Shown here: positions 1 through 4,885 of the stretch, piece after piece | Numbering within the stretch: position 1 is the first letter of the stretch | Layout of the letters: every line of letters begins with the position of its first letter | Assembly (NCBI GenBank): GCA_029859485.1 | Contig: JAOUDB010000237.1 | Span: 1-5,076, forward strand | Direction of reading: 5' to 3' | DNA from: Desulfuromonadales bacterium | GTDB lineage: Bacteria > Desulfobacterota > Desulfuromonadia > Desulfuromonadales > BM103 | DNA length: 5,076 bases | Position numbers and translations under genes: made by a program | Notes under the pieces: generated by a model | Database searches by the model: none | What the model was told of the DNA's origin: nothing | What the model saw: only the letters and a program-made list of their open reading frames with translations

Positions 1-121
1 AGAACTGACGCACTTGGTTGCGCCGAAGCATCTTTTTCCTAACTTCTTTATTATGTTCGTTCAAGCAGACGACGTGAAAAACGTTTTTTGCCAGGTCCAA
101 ACCTACAGTGGTAGTATTCAT
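1..121 (-). CDS. IS110-family transposase, N-terminal fragment (cut by window edge)
   Basis: The minus strand from the ATG at 121-119 encodes 40 residues and runs off the left edge. The opening reads MNTTTVGLDLAKNVFHVV, which is the characteristic N-terminus of IS110-family transposases: a RuvC-like DEDD nuclease domain whose first acidic residue is the Asp in VGLDLAK (residue 9). These enzymes move a circular IS intermediate into target sites guided by a bridge RNA made from the element's own non-coding end. An AGGAGA ribosome binding site lies 7-8 bases upstream of the ATG on the minus strand (about 127-132), which supports this start. The catalytic C-terminal serine domain is outside the window, so whether the gene is intact cannot be judged. 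Confidence 0.9.
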   Translation of the reverse strand, partial: MNTTTVGLDLAKNVFHVVCLNEHNKEVRKKMLRRNQVRQF

Positions 122-216
122 GTTGGTCTCCTTTCGCTACATTGATGGTTGGTGTTGCTTCCATCATGGCGCACAGACGCCGATTTGGGTAGCGGGGGGA
201 GACCATCTCATCATAT

Positions 217-334
217 GTCACGACTTCTAAGAAGAAAACCGGCTTCTTACTGATAGAGGTATTTAGGAAGCTGATTAATCCACAAATTGAAGGCCACCAG
301 GAGATGATCCAGGTGGCCATTTATTATTTATCAG
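217..334 (+). repeat. Dispersed repeat, copy A (inside the IS110 leader)
   Basis: First of three related copies (A 217-334, B 1955-2093, C 3660-about 3780), all in the same orientation. It opens GTCACGACTT, followed by a 7-bp hairpin TAAGAAG/CTTCTTA around AAAACCGG (about 229-250), then TGATAGAG (251-258), and ends with the hairpin 292-318 and an AT-rich tail finishing in TTTATCAG. The last 23 bases are identical to the end of copy B. The middle is more divergent from B and C than those two are from each other. Because it sits directly upstream of the IS110 transposase, this copy may belong to the element's bridge-RNA region. That link is inference. Confidence 0.7.
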
Positions 335-335
335 C

Positions 336-572
336 CTATCTGAGATTTATCTCTGGCTCACTGTTTGTGACACCTCCGAACAAAGAATAGGATATGTAGT
401 AAGAGACCTTTCTTAGTCTATGGAGATCGACTCTACCATTGCAAATATTCAATATATTTAGGAAGGACCTTAATCTTCCAACAAACAGCCACGCAACTGT
501 TTTGGGTAGCCTTCTTAATTTGCAAAAGTTAGTAAGAATCTTGAATTTGATCAACCTGATGCGTCGAAACAT
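336..572 (-). CDS. Doubtful small ORF or gene remnant abutting the IS110 end
   Basis: A minus-strand frame of 78 codons from ATG 572 (a TTG seven codons earlier at 593 is also possible, directly after a stop). It ends only two bases from the inferred IS110 boundary. The product is basic and rich in Leu, Arg and Ile, with KLRRLPKTVAWLFVGRLR and later LRKVSYYISYSLFGG. I recognise no family. There is no Shine-Dalgarno sequence before either start. It could be the tail of a gene broken by rearrangement, a short hypothetical protein, or chance. It is listed because it fills an otherwise empty stretch and has a protein-like composition, not because expression is supported. Confidence 0.2.
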   Translation of the reverse strand: MFRRIRLIKFKILTNFCKLRRLPKTVAWLFVGRLRSFLNILNICNGRVDLHRLRKVSYYISYSLFGGVTNSEPEINLR

Positions 573-656
573 TGTAGGACAAGAAAAGGGCAATTAGTGC
601 GAAATTAGTTTAAAAAACTATAACTTTCGATTTATGAAGACGGGTATTTTGTTTTA

Positions 657-684
657 TTTACACAACAGTAATCCCTTCTAATAT
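657..684 (+). promoter_or_regulatory. Candidate sigma-70 promoter upstream of the glucosaminidase gene
   Basis: TTTACA (657-662) and TAATAT (679-684) are separated by 16 bp in an AT-rich setting. If used, transcription would begin near 691 and give a leader of about 160 bases before the ATG at 855. The -10 match is imperfect, and AT-rich DNA yields such matches by chance. Confidence 0.3.
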
Positions 685-854
685 TTAATAACACTCCAAT
701 TATTTGATTTATGTGGTGCGTTAAAACATGTTTCATCATTTAGTTCTCGAAGTTCTTACAGTTGAAAATGAAAGGTTGGTGTTCCGCAAAATTTACCAGA
801 AATATTCAGATCTGACCGGTGACGGCAAGGTAAAACTCGAATCGGGAGATCAAC

Positions 855-1856
855 ATGATGGCATCAACAGTCCGTTTGATGGTGGTAATGATCGCAATGG
901 TCGGACTTCTCGGAGCCCAAGCTGTTTGCGAGAACGTAAAAAAGGTGACATCATCCGCCCTCGGGATCGCGGCGGACCAACGTGTCGTGCGCATCGAGTA
1001 CAGTTCCGGATCGCAGCTCGAGCAGATCATCAACGAACTCAACTACAAACCGGAAGGTTGGCAGGCCAGCATCCGACGGGTACCTAGGCTGTACATTACC
1101 GACGTTCCTTCGCGCTGGCGGGACAAAAGCTTCAAAGAACTCGACGTGATGACTAAGAAGCATCTCTTCTTCTGCTTTCTTGGCCCGCTGGTCCTGCGCT
1201 CTAACGAGCTCATTCAGAAAAATCGGGATCGGGCCACTTCAATCATTGAGGCGCTGCGTGCAGGTGCCGCAGTCAGCCACCAGGACCAAACCTTTCTGCG
1301 CGAAATAGTAGAGGCTTACAAGGTGGCCGAAGGCAAAACCGACCTTACAGATCACTCACTTCATGATAAGATTCTCAGTCGTGTCGATACCGTGCCACCA
1401 TCCCTTGTGTTGGCACAGGCCGCTGAAGAGAGCGGCTGGGGAACCTCTCGATTTGCCGTCGAGGGCAATGCGCTGTTCGGCATGTGGACCTGGTATGGCG
1501 AGGGCATTAAGCCATTGAAGCAGCGCTCAGGGCTAGGTAACTACAAGATAGCTGTCTACGAAACGCCACTGCAATCGGTTATAGCCTATATGCACAATCT
1601 TAATACCCACCAAGCATACAAGAAGCTACGCGCACGGAGGGCCGAACTGCGCATGGCCGGTACCAAGGTGACCGGATGGGATCTCGCGAGCACATTGACA
1701 AAGTATTCTGAGCGCGGTCAGGCTTATGTAGACTCACTTCAAACCCTGATAAAGGTGAATATGCTCCAGCCGATCGACGACGCCTACCTCGACAACGGGC
1801 CCACAATCCTACTCATACCGGTCGGGGACGTGGCTAAAAGAATGACGAGTCGCTAG
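855..1856 (+). CDS. Secreted Bax-like glucosaminidase (peptidoglycan hydrolase family)
   Basis: A 333-residue exported protein with a Bax/FlgJ-type glucosaminidase domain (GH73-like), predicted to cleave N-acetylglucosaminyl bonds in peptidoglycan in the periplasm. Residues 1-23 form a signal peptide: Arg7, a hydrophobic core, and AQA before the likely cleavage site. Cys25 does not fit a lipobox. Residues about 100-170 resemble the Bax region before the domain (FFCFLGPLVLRSNELIQ). The domain spans about 175-300. It contains PPSLVLAQAAEESGWG (181-196), where Glu192 is the expected catalytic acid, then GNALFGMW, SVIAYMHNLNTHQAY and YSERGQAYVDSL, all typical of E. coli Bax. GGGAG at 844-848 lies six bases before ATG 855; ATG 858 is an alternative. 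The gene is clearly GC-richer than its flanks and appears to be transcribed alone. Its physiological role is not shown by the sequence. Confidence 0.88.
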   Translation: MMASTVRLMVVMIAMVGLLGAQAVCENVKKVTSSALGIAADQRVVRIEYSSGSQLEQIINELNYKPEGWQASIRRVPRLYITDVPSRWRDKSFKELDVMTKKHLFFCFLGPLVLRSNELIQKNRDRATSIIEALRAGAAVSHQDQTFLREIVEAYKVAEGKTDLTDHSLHDKILSRVDTVPPSLVLAQAAEESGWGTSRFAVEGNALFGMWTWYGEGIKPLKQRSGLGNYKIAVYETPLQSVIAYMHNLNTHQAYKKLRARRAELRMAGTKVTGWDLASTLTKYSERGQAYVDSLQTLIKVNMLQPIDDAYLDNGPTILLIPVGDVAKRMTSR

Positions 1857-1918
1857 TACCAAGCGGCGATGCTTTAGAAGATCCCAAATTCTATAAATCA
1901 CCATCAAGAAGATGCGAA

Positions 1919-1947
1919 AATGGCCCTTCCACCCAGGAGGGGCCATT
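1919..1947 (+). terminator. GC-rich stem-loop after the glucosaminidase gene, possible weak terminator
   Basis: AATGGCCCTTCC (1919-1930) pairs with GGAGGGGCCATT (1936-1947) over 12 positions with one G-U pair and a five-base loop. It starts 62 bases after the stop codon. The plus strand has no T-run after it, and the minus strand has only TTTT, so classic intrinsic termination is weakly supported in either direction. It may instead protect the mRNA 3' end or belong to the adjacent repeat B. Confidence 0.4.
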
Positions 1948-1954
1948 CCGATAT

Positions 1955-2093
1955 TGCACGACTTGTGAGAAGAAAACTGGCTTATTATTGAGCCTTTTGC
2001 AAAGGGGCTATTGATAGAGACATTCAACAACCTCTTTAATACAAAAAACGATGGCCACATGGAACAACTGGGTGGCCATTTATTATTTATCAG
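1955..2093 (+). repeat. Dispersed repeat, copy B (after the glucosaminidase gene)
   Basis: Longest of the three copies. It opens TGCACGACTT, continues with GAGAAGAAAACTGGCTTATT, carries a private insert with the small hairpin AGCC/GGCT (about 1991-2009), then ATAGAGACATTCAACA (2014-2029, identical in copy C at 3698-3713). It ends with the 8-bp hairpin ATGGCCAC/GTGGCCAT (2051-2058 with 2072-2079) and an AT-rich tail. Its last 23 bases match copy A exactly. There is no transposase next to it. The final hairpin followed by TTTATTATTTAT could act as a weak plus-strand terminator. A reading frame crossing it on the minus strand looks fortuitous. Confidence 0.7.
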
Positions 2094-2277
2094 GGGTAGT
2101 AATAATTTCGCAGTTTTGTCGAGTTCAAACTCGCCAAGCAATACAGTAGAATTTATAAAAACTCTGCCCCTCCAACTTTACCACCCCCGCTGTACTCAAA
2201 ATTTATTCTTATAAATCAGTCGTTTACCTCTACCAAATTCTAGCGTTCCAAATAGTTTAGGAGGACAAAGAAGGCAC

Positions 2278-2319
2278 GAGTTCCCTTCTTCGGATCAGAG
2301 TTTGGGAGTTCTTTTTTTT
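2278..2319 (+). terminator. Candidate intrinsic terminator or attenuator upstream of the DUF389 gene
   Basis: GAGTTCCC (2278-2285) can pair with GGGAGTTC (2304-2311) over eight positions, two of them G-U, and is followed at once by eight T (2312-2319). A second, perfect 7-bp stem, AAGAAGG (2268-2274) with CCTTCTT (2284-2290), uses the same CC at 2284-2285, so the two folds exclude each other. This is the geometry of a terminator/antiterminator pair. The ligand or trigger, if any, is unknown. Confidence 0.4.
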
Positions 2320-2344
2320 GAAAGCGCTATTTAAAGAAAGGTCT

Positions 2345-2378
2345 CAGCACGCAATCGTGGCTGGTGCCTTATTTTTTT
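2345..2378 (+). terminator. Second terminator-like hairpin upstream of the DUF389 gene
   Basis: CAGCACG (2345-2351) folds back on CGTGGCTG (2356-2363) with one bulge. Alternatively GCAC (2347-2350) pairs with GTGC (2364-2367). A T-rich run, TTATTTTTTT, follows (2369-2378). The stem is short and slightly distant from the T-run, so termination would be weak. Confidence 0.3.
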
Positions 2379-2550
2379 GGTCGTGTTGTTCCTCTGTGTT
2401 TAAGGATTACCGCTCTTTTTCCTATCACTCAAGTTGTAACTACCTGAAAGCAATGTAAGGTTTGCATTGAAAGCCGCTTACTATAAAAGAGGGTCTCCCT
2501 TGTCATTTGGATTTTTTTAATCCGAGCAATAATTTAAAGAGAGAGGGCTT

Positions 2551-3597
2551 ATGTCTATCAATAATTCAACTGACCGAGAGAGGTTTCCTCTATTTCCTAC
2601 GCTCGACCGCGGGGGCCGTATTGAGTTAGTCCAGCATTTCGAGAAGAGTGCGTGCTGGAACATCGACTTTATTATAATGATGGGCTTAGCCACAGCACTC
2701 GCTGCTCTTGGCTTGATGCAGGATTCAATTCCGGTAGTGATCGGCGCGATGCTAGTCGCACCTTTAATGTCTCCGCTGATCGGAGCTGGTTTCGCTTTAG
2801 TGCAAGGAAATATTAGCCTGTTCAGGGACTCAATGAAAGCTATGTCATTTGGAGTTTCTGGCGGGTTATTGATCTCGCTAATCCTTGGTTTTCTTACCCC
2901 GGAGTATGAACCAACCTTGGAGATCATGGCTAGAGGCAATGTCAATTTACTTGACCTCGGAGTCGCAGTGCTATCAGGAATGGCCGCCGCTTACTCTATG
3001 GGCCGACCAGACTTATTTGCCACAGTTGCCGGTGTTGCCATAGCCGCCGCGTTGGTTCCGCCATTGGCTGTTGTCGGGATAGCAATAGCGGCTGGTGTCT
3101 ACTGGCTGGCTGGAGCAGCAACTGTGCTGTTGATCACTAACCTTATCGCGATCATTTTGGGCGCGGCGTTGGTTTTTCGGTTTTTGGGTGTCCAGGGCTC
3201 TTTAGCAGGTGCTCAGCTTCCAATCTGGGCGCGTCGGATGTTCCTATCACTGGTTCTAGCCGTTGGTTTGCTTATTTTTCCTCTCGGCGATCGTGCCCTT
3301 AAGCAGGCGAGGGAAGGGCAAACTCGCCCTCTTACGTATCCCGCCTCTTTGAAGGTTCGTAGTGCAGTCCAAGAGCGCATTGGCACAGAAAAGGACGTCG
3401 AGGTGATGATGGTTGCCAGAATTGGAGTTGAGCCGAACATGGGTATCCACGTCTTTTTGGTGAGCCCAAGTAATATTCCCGAAAAACTTTCGTCAGAACT
3501 TGTTGACATTATAGGTAATGTCGTAGGAGAAGACACCCCGGTGAGGGTGATTAGACTAAAAGGCAAAATCAAGGACTACCTAGTTGCAACTAAGTAA
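2551..3597 (+). CDS. DUF389 family integral membrane protein (TIGR00341-like)
   Basis: A 348-residue protein with about seven hydrophobic segments: roughly 38-57, 60-84, 97-116, 134-150, 156-182, 185-212 and 229-246. A soluble C-terminal part of about 100 residues follows. Family hallmarks are IGAMLVAPLMSPLIG (64-78), AAAYSMGRPDLFATVAGVA (145-163) with the following ALVPPLAVVG, and LLITNLIAIILGAALVF (193-209). DUF389 proteins sit in the inner membrane of many bacteria. Their function is not established; a transport role is often suggested, and I see nothing here that decides it. GAGAGAGGG just before ATG 2551 is the ribosome binding site. The gene stands alone on the plus strand, far from its neighbours, and has no terminator immediately after its stop. 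Length fits the family core without the extra N-terminal domain some members carry. Confidence 0.88.
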   Translation: MSINNSTDRERFPLFPTLDRGGRIELVQHFEKSACWNIDFIIMMGLATALAALGLMQDSIPVVIGAMLVAPLMSPLIGAGFALVQGNISLFRDSMKAMSFGVSGGLLISLILGFLTPEYEPTLEIMARGNVNLLDLGVAVLSGMAAAYSMGRPDLFATVAGVAIAAALVPPLAVVGIAIAAGVYWLAGAATVLLITNLIAIILGAALVFRFLGVQGSLAGAQLPIWARRMFLSLVLAVGLLIFPLGDRALKQAREGQTRPLTYPASLKVRSAVQERIGTEKDVEVMMVARIGVEPNMGIHVFLVSPSNIPEKLSSELVDIIGNVVGEDTPVRVIRLKGKIKDYLVATK

Positions 3598-3659
3598 CAT
3601 ATTAATTCGAGAGCATTAATTGACATCACGTTGCATTGATGAAGAGAAGTTTCATACAA

Positions 3660-3780
3660 GTCACGACTTTTGAGACTAAAAACGGCTTCTTATCTTAATA
3701 GAGACATTCAACAGGAGCTTTAATCTGAAGTTTACGGCATTGCCACTTCTTGACTTCTATGTGGCCACGTATATAAAATT
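3660..3780 (+). repeat. Dispersed repeat, copy C (after the DUF389 gene)
   Basis: It opens GTCACGACTT exactly as copy A does, continues TTGAGACTAAAAACGGCTTCTTAT and contains ATAGAGACATTCAACA (3698-3713), identical to copy B. The closing hairpin is reduced to GCCAC (3742-3746) with GTGGC (3761-3765). The AT-rich tail has diverged to TATATAAAATT, so the right boundary is approximate. A promoter-like sequence (3750-3779) overlaps its end. It starts 63 bases after the DUF389 stop codon. Confidence 0.6.
3750..3779 (+). promoter_or_regulatory. Sigma-70-like promoter for the candidate small RNA
   Basis: TTGACT (3750-3755) matches the -35 consensus at five of six positions. TATAAA (3772-3777, spacer 16) or TAAAAT (3774-3779, spacer 18) can serve as the -10. 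This is the best-looking plus-strand promoter in the window and would start transcription near 3785, just before a perfect hairpin. No protein gene follows it on the plus strand for about 1 kb. Confidence 0.5.
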
Positions 3781-3784
3781 TAAT

Positions 3785-3863
3785 TGAGGCAAGGTAGTGA
3801 CCTTGCCGTAACTACAACGTTGCCTTACAGGCTTTCCCCCTCCTGGCCTGTGGGGCTTTTTTT
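3785..3863 (+). ncRNA. Candidate small RNA of about 78 nt with C-rich anti-SD-like segment
   Basis: The unit lies between a promoter-like site and a T-run. The 5' part is a perfect 8-bp hairpin with a four-base loop, GGCAAGGT (3788-3795) with ACCTTGCC (3800-3807). A short linker, AACTACAACGTTGCC, follows, then a GC-rich hairpin and TTTTTTT. GGCAAGGT could also pair with ACGTTGCC (3817-3824) at seven of eight positions, giving an alternative fold. The loop of the second hairpin contains CCCCCTCCT (3836-3844), including CCTCC, which is complementary to Shine-Dalgarno sequences and resembles the C-rich seed of several known regulatory RNAs. I do not recognise it as a named family. It could also be only the processed 3' end of the DUF389 transcript. 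Confidence 0.45.
3827..3863 (+). terminator. Intrinsic terminator (small RNA / DUF389 transcript)
   Basis: Two overlapping stems are possible: ACAGGC (3827-3832) with GCCTGT (3846-3851), or CCCC (3837-3840) with GGGG (3852-3855). A C and seven T (3857-3863) come directly after the second. The GC-rich hairpin plus T-run makes this the clearest plus-strand terminator in the window. It would end both the candidate small RNA and any read-through from the DUF389 gene. Confidence 0.65.
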
Positions 3864-3920
3864 ATTATCTGGTTATCTACTTCGCTCCACCAATAGCCAT
3901 AGGGTCTTAACCTTTTTTTA

Positions 3921-4030
3921 AACAGGGATATACAGGATGTATAGGATAAAACCTTAAGAACCAACCCTTAGTGATTTCTCCACACTCTGAAGATTTTGTC
4001 TTTATCCTTCTTGTCCTGCCTATCCCTGTC
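3921..4030. repeat. 30-bp inverted repeat built of ACAGGAT-like units
   Basis: The plus-strand stretch 3921-3950 contains ACAGGGATATACAGGAT followed by AGGATAAA. The minus strand of 4001-4030 reads GACAGGGATAGGCAGGAC then AGGATAAA. The two arms match at 22 of 30 positions without gaps and are separated by 50 bases. Each arm is itself a run of roughly 9-10 base ACAGGAT-like units. It could be a small non-autonomous mobile element or a REP-like palindrome. No transposase or terminal target duplication is evident. Confidence 0.6.
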
Positions 4031-4111
4031 ATTAATAGTTCTTTTGCCCTTAAAACCTGATAAAAGCTTAGAAAATATCTGAAATAGATTGAGTTTAACT
4101 CGGGGAGGCCC

Positions 4112-4144
4112 AAAAAAAGCGTGCCTCACTCCGGGACACGCTTT
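4112..4144 (-). terminator. Intrinsic terminator of the FMN-binding/winged-helix operon
   Basis: On the minus strand AAAGCGTG and CACGCTTT (4137-4144 with 4116-4123) form a perfect 8-bp stem around a 13-base loop and run into seven T (complement of 4112-4118). It lies 30 bases beyond the winged-helix stop codon. Confidence 0.85.
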
Positions 4145-4174
4145 CTTATCACAATGAAATATCCTTGTAGAGGT

Positions 4175-4351
4175 TTAAGCTGGAGTCCAGTAGCAACGTT
4201 TAGGCGAGACGATTTTTTCTTCTTTTTTCAGTTGTGCCATTGCTTTGTCGACAGCTTTGCGGTCCAGTCCGCTAAGTTCTGTGATTTTGCCTGCATTGAG
4301 AGGCTGTCCTTCGGCACGCATAACTTCGAGAACCTTTTCAGTAACATCCAT
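4175..4351 (-). CDS. Small winged-helix DNA-binding protein (58 aa)
   Basis: Translation from ATG 4351 gives 58 residues: [15 protein letters not shown] at the start, then [20 protein letters not shown], a charged LKKEEK stretch and the end [10 protein letters not shown]. The pattern is a compact helix-turn-helix (helices about 3-13, 19-27 and 30-43) followed by a short wing. It resembles the very small MarR-like or winged-helix regulators with a conserved basic KRCY(W/Y)xPA tail that I associate with anaerobic deltaproteobacteria and archaea. AAGGAG lies seven to eight bases before the start (4359-4364). It begins 39 bases after the FMN-binding protein stop on the same strand and precedes a terminator, so the two are probably co-transcribed. 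DNA binding is inferred from fold type; its target is unknown. Confidence 0.75.
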   Translation of the reverse strand: MDVTEKVLEVMRAEGQPLNAGKITELSGLDRKAVDKAMAQLKKEEKIVSPKRCYWTPA

Positions 4352-4390
4352 TTTTATACTCCTTCAGTTAAAAATCTCTTTCAGAAAGGG

Positions 4391-4762
4391 TTACCAGGTT
4401 TGGGTGGCGGAATCAATTGTGACAGCGAGCGTTGCTCTTAGCCAGCTAAACTTCTCCTTCAAGATGTCAAAATCTGGCCCGGAAGTAACAAATTCGGCCT
4501 TCCCCTTAATTAAAAAACCTGCGCCTGCTCCGTGCAGTCCCTTAACCTTACTACTTGCTGTAGTGATGACAACTTCGGGGTTCTGTTTGATGTTTTCTTC
4601 GGTCTCATGCATATATCCGGCTGGGATCAGAAAACGTCCTTCCGGTGATATTTGGACGTAACTGTTCCAGGTATTGACCATATGAAGACCTTTTTTACCT
4701 TGCGTTGCAATCGAAACTATTCCGTCTTTCTTGAGAATTTCAAGTAGTTTTTCAGAAATCAT
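4391..4762 (-). CDS. FMN-binding split-barrel protein (pyridoxamine 5'-phosphate oxidase-like)
   Basis: The 123-residue product belongs to the short PNPOx-like flavoproteins, which bind FMN as dimers in the cytoplasm. It matches, as I remember it, the 122-residue FMN-binding protein of Desulfovibrio vulgaris along its whole length: GIVSIATQG (14-22), HMVNTWNSY (27-35, with the FMN-contacting Trp32 conserved), IPAGYMHETEENI (46-58), GAGAGFLIKGKAEF (78-91) and the DSATQTW end. The relative ends in Leu122, which touches the flavin of the partner subunit; here the last residue is Trp123. AGGGGA stands about nine bases before ATG 4762. The first gene of a two-gene operon, it is divergent from a MocR-type regulator. 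True pyridoxine-phosphate oxidase activity is not implied; the physiological redox partner is unknown. Confidence 0.88.
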   Translation of the reverse strand: MISEKLLEILKKDGIVSIATQGKKGLHMVNTWNSYVQISPEGRFLIPAGYMHETEENIKQNPEVVITTASSKVKGLHGAGAGFLIKGKAEFVTSGPDFDILKEKFSWLRATLAVTIDSATQTW

Positions 4763-4814
4763 AACGTGGTCCCCTGTGTTAAATAGTTTGTTATTAAAGA
4801 TGGTGTAAGGTTAC

Positions 4815-4844
4815 TTGATTGCTGGCCCCATCAAAAGGTACAAT
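4815..4844 (+). promoter_or_regulatory. Promoter of the MocR-type regulator gene
   Basis: TTGATT (4815-4820) and TACAAT (4839-4844) are spaced by 18 bp, each close to consensus. Transcription would begin near 4851, about 35 bases before the ATG at 4886. The left operator arm lies in the spacer and the right arm just downstream of the start site, which suits autorepression. Confidence 0.55.
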
Positions 4845-4867
4845 TCACAAAAAAACAATGGGGCCAG
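4822..4867. promoter_or_regulatory. Inverted-repeat operator between the FMN-binding and MocR genes
   Basis: CTGGCCCCAT (4822-4831) and ATGGGGCCAG (4858-4867) are perfect 10-bp inverted copies separated by 26 bp. Half-sites of the CTGG(A/C/T)CC kind are, from general knowledge, typical for MocR/PdxR/TauR-type regulators, which often control the divergent neighbour and themselves. A looser match, GTGGTCCCCT, lies at 4765-4774 but coincides with the ribosome binding site of the FMN-binding gene, so it may not be a third site. As DNA-binding palindrome it is well supported; which protein binds it is inferred from position. Confidence 0.7.
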
Positions 4868-4885
4868 ATTGCCTGAAAGCAAATT

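Larger units (their letters stand above)
1..334 (-). mobile_element. IS110-family insertion sequence, left end (partial)
   Basis: The transposase start is preceded on its 5' side (122-334) by about 210 bases without a convincing gene, as expected of IS110-group elements, where this leader encodes the bridge RNA. I place the element end near 334 because sequence shared with a second locus (312-334 against 2071-2093, 23 identical bases) stops abruptly there. IS110 elements lack terminal inverted repeats and usually do not duplicate their target, so the end cannot be confirmed from this window alone. On the minus strand the leader starts CTGATAAATAATAAATGG and soon forms a hairpin (GGCCACC 292-298 with GGTGGCC 312-318). 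Confidence 0.5.
335..854. other. AT-rich stretch of about 520 bp without a convincing gene
   Basis: Between the IS110 left end and the glucosaminidase start the sequence is AT-rich. It holds a doubtful minus-strand ORF (336-572) and a weak plus-strand promoter candidate (657-684). No clear terminator, RNA gene or repeat was seen here. A plus-strand reading frame opens at ATG 728 and overlaps the glucosaminidase gene out of frame. It lacks a ribosome binding site and recognisable protein features, so I treat it as noise. Confidence 0.5.
2094..2550. other. Non-coding region of about 450 bp upstream of the DUF389 gene
   Basis: No gene is visible on either strand. The second half contains two terminator-like hairpins (2278-2319 and 2345-2378), the first overlapped by a competing hairpin, so this may be a leader with conditional termination or the tail of an upstream transcript. 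An AGGAGG at 2259-2264 has no start codon at a suitable distance. A TATAAA at 2482-2487 could be a -10 element for the DUF389 gene, but no good -35 box stands at normal spacing. Confidence 0.5.
3598..4174. other. Gene-free region of about 580 bp, structure-rich
   Basis: No protein gene is supported. It contains, in order, repeat C, a promoter-like site with a structured RNA and terminator (3750-3863), a 30-bp inverted repeat (3921-4030), and the terminator of the minus-strand operon (4112-4144). The minus-strand frame at 3907-4113 reads through the inverted repeat and has no protein-like features or ribosome binding site. Confidence 0.6.

Noticed and set aside
51..320. Minus-strand ORF of 89 codons overlapping the IS110 transposase start
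   Set aside because: It is out of frame with the clear IS110 start and covers the structured leader; the true frame begins at 121.
728..1087. Plus-strand ORF of 119 codons overlapping the glucosaminidase start
   Set aside because: It has no ribosome binding site, overlaps the signal-peptide-bearing gene out of frame, and its second half is low-quality Arg-rich sequence typical of a shadow frame.
1809..2141. Minus-strand ORF of 110 codons across repeat B
   Set aside because: It runs through the 3' end of the glucosaminidase gene, two hairpins and the repeat. Copies A and C do not preserve a corresponding frame.
2517..2945. Minus-strand ORF of 142 codons opposite the DUF389 gene
   Set aside because: It is the complement of a strongly supported membrane protein gene and shows no family features.
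1955..3780. Repeats B and C as integron attC sites in a gene-cassette array
   Set aside because: ATTCAAC in B and C fits the RYYYAAC half-site, but no matching GTTRRRY partner closes the element, copy A lacks it, and no integrase is present in the window.
217..3780. Three spaced repeats as a CRISPR remnant
   Set aside because: Copies are over 110 bases, imperfect and 1.7 kb apart, without short regular spacers or cas genes.
4121..4661. Two plus-strand ORFs (4121-4441 and 4245-4661) opposite the FMN-binding operon
   Set aside because: Both are antisense shadows of two minus-strand genes with good ribosome binding sites and family matches; one also starts inside the terminator hairpin.
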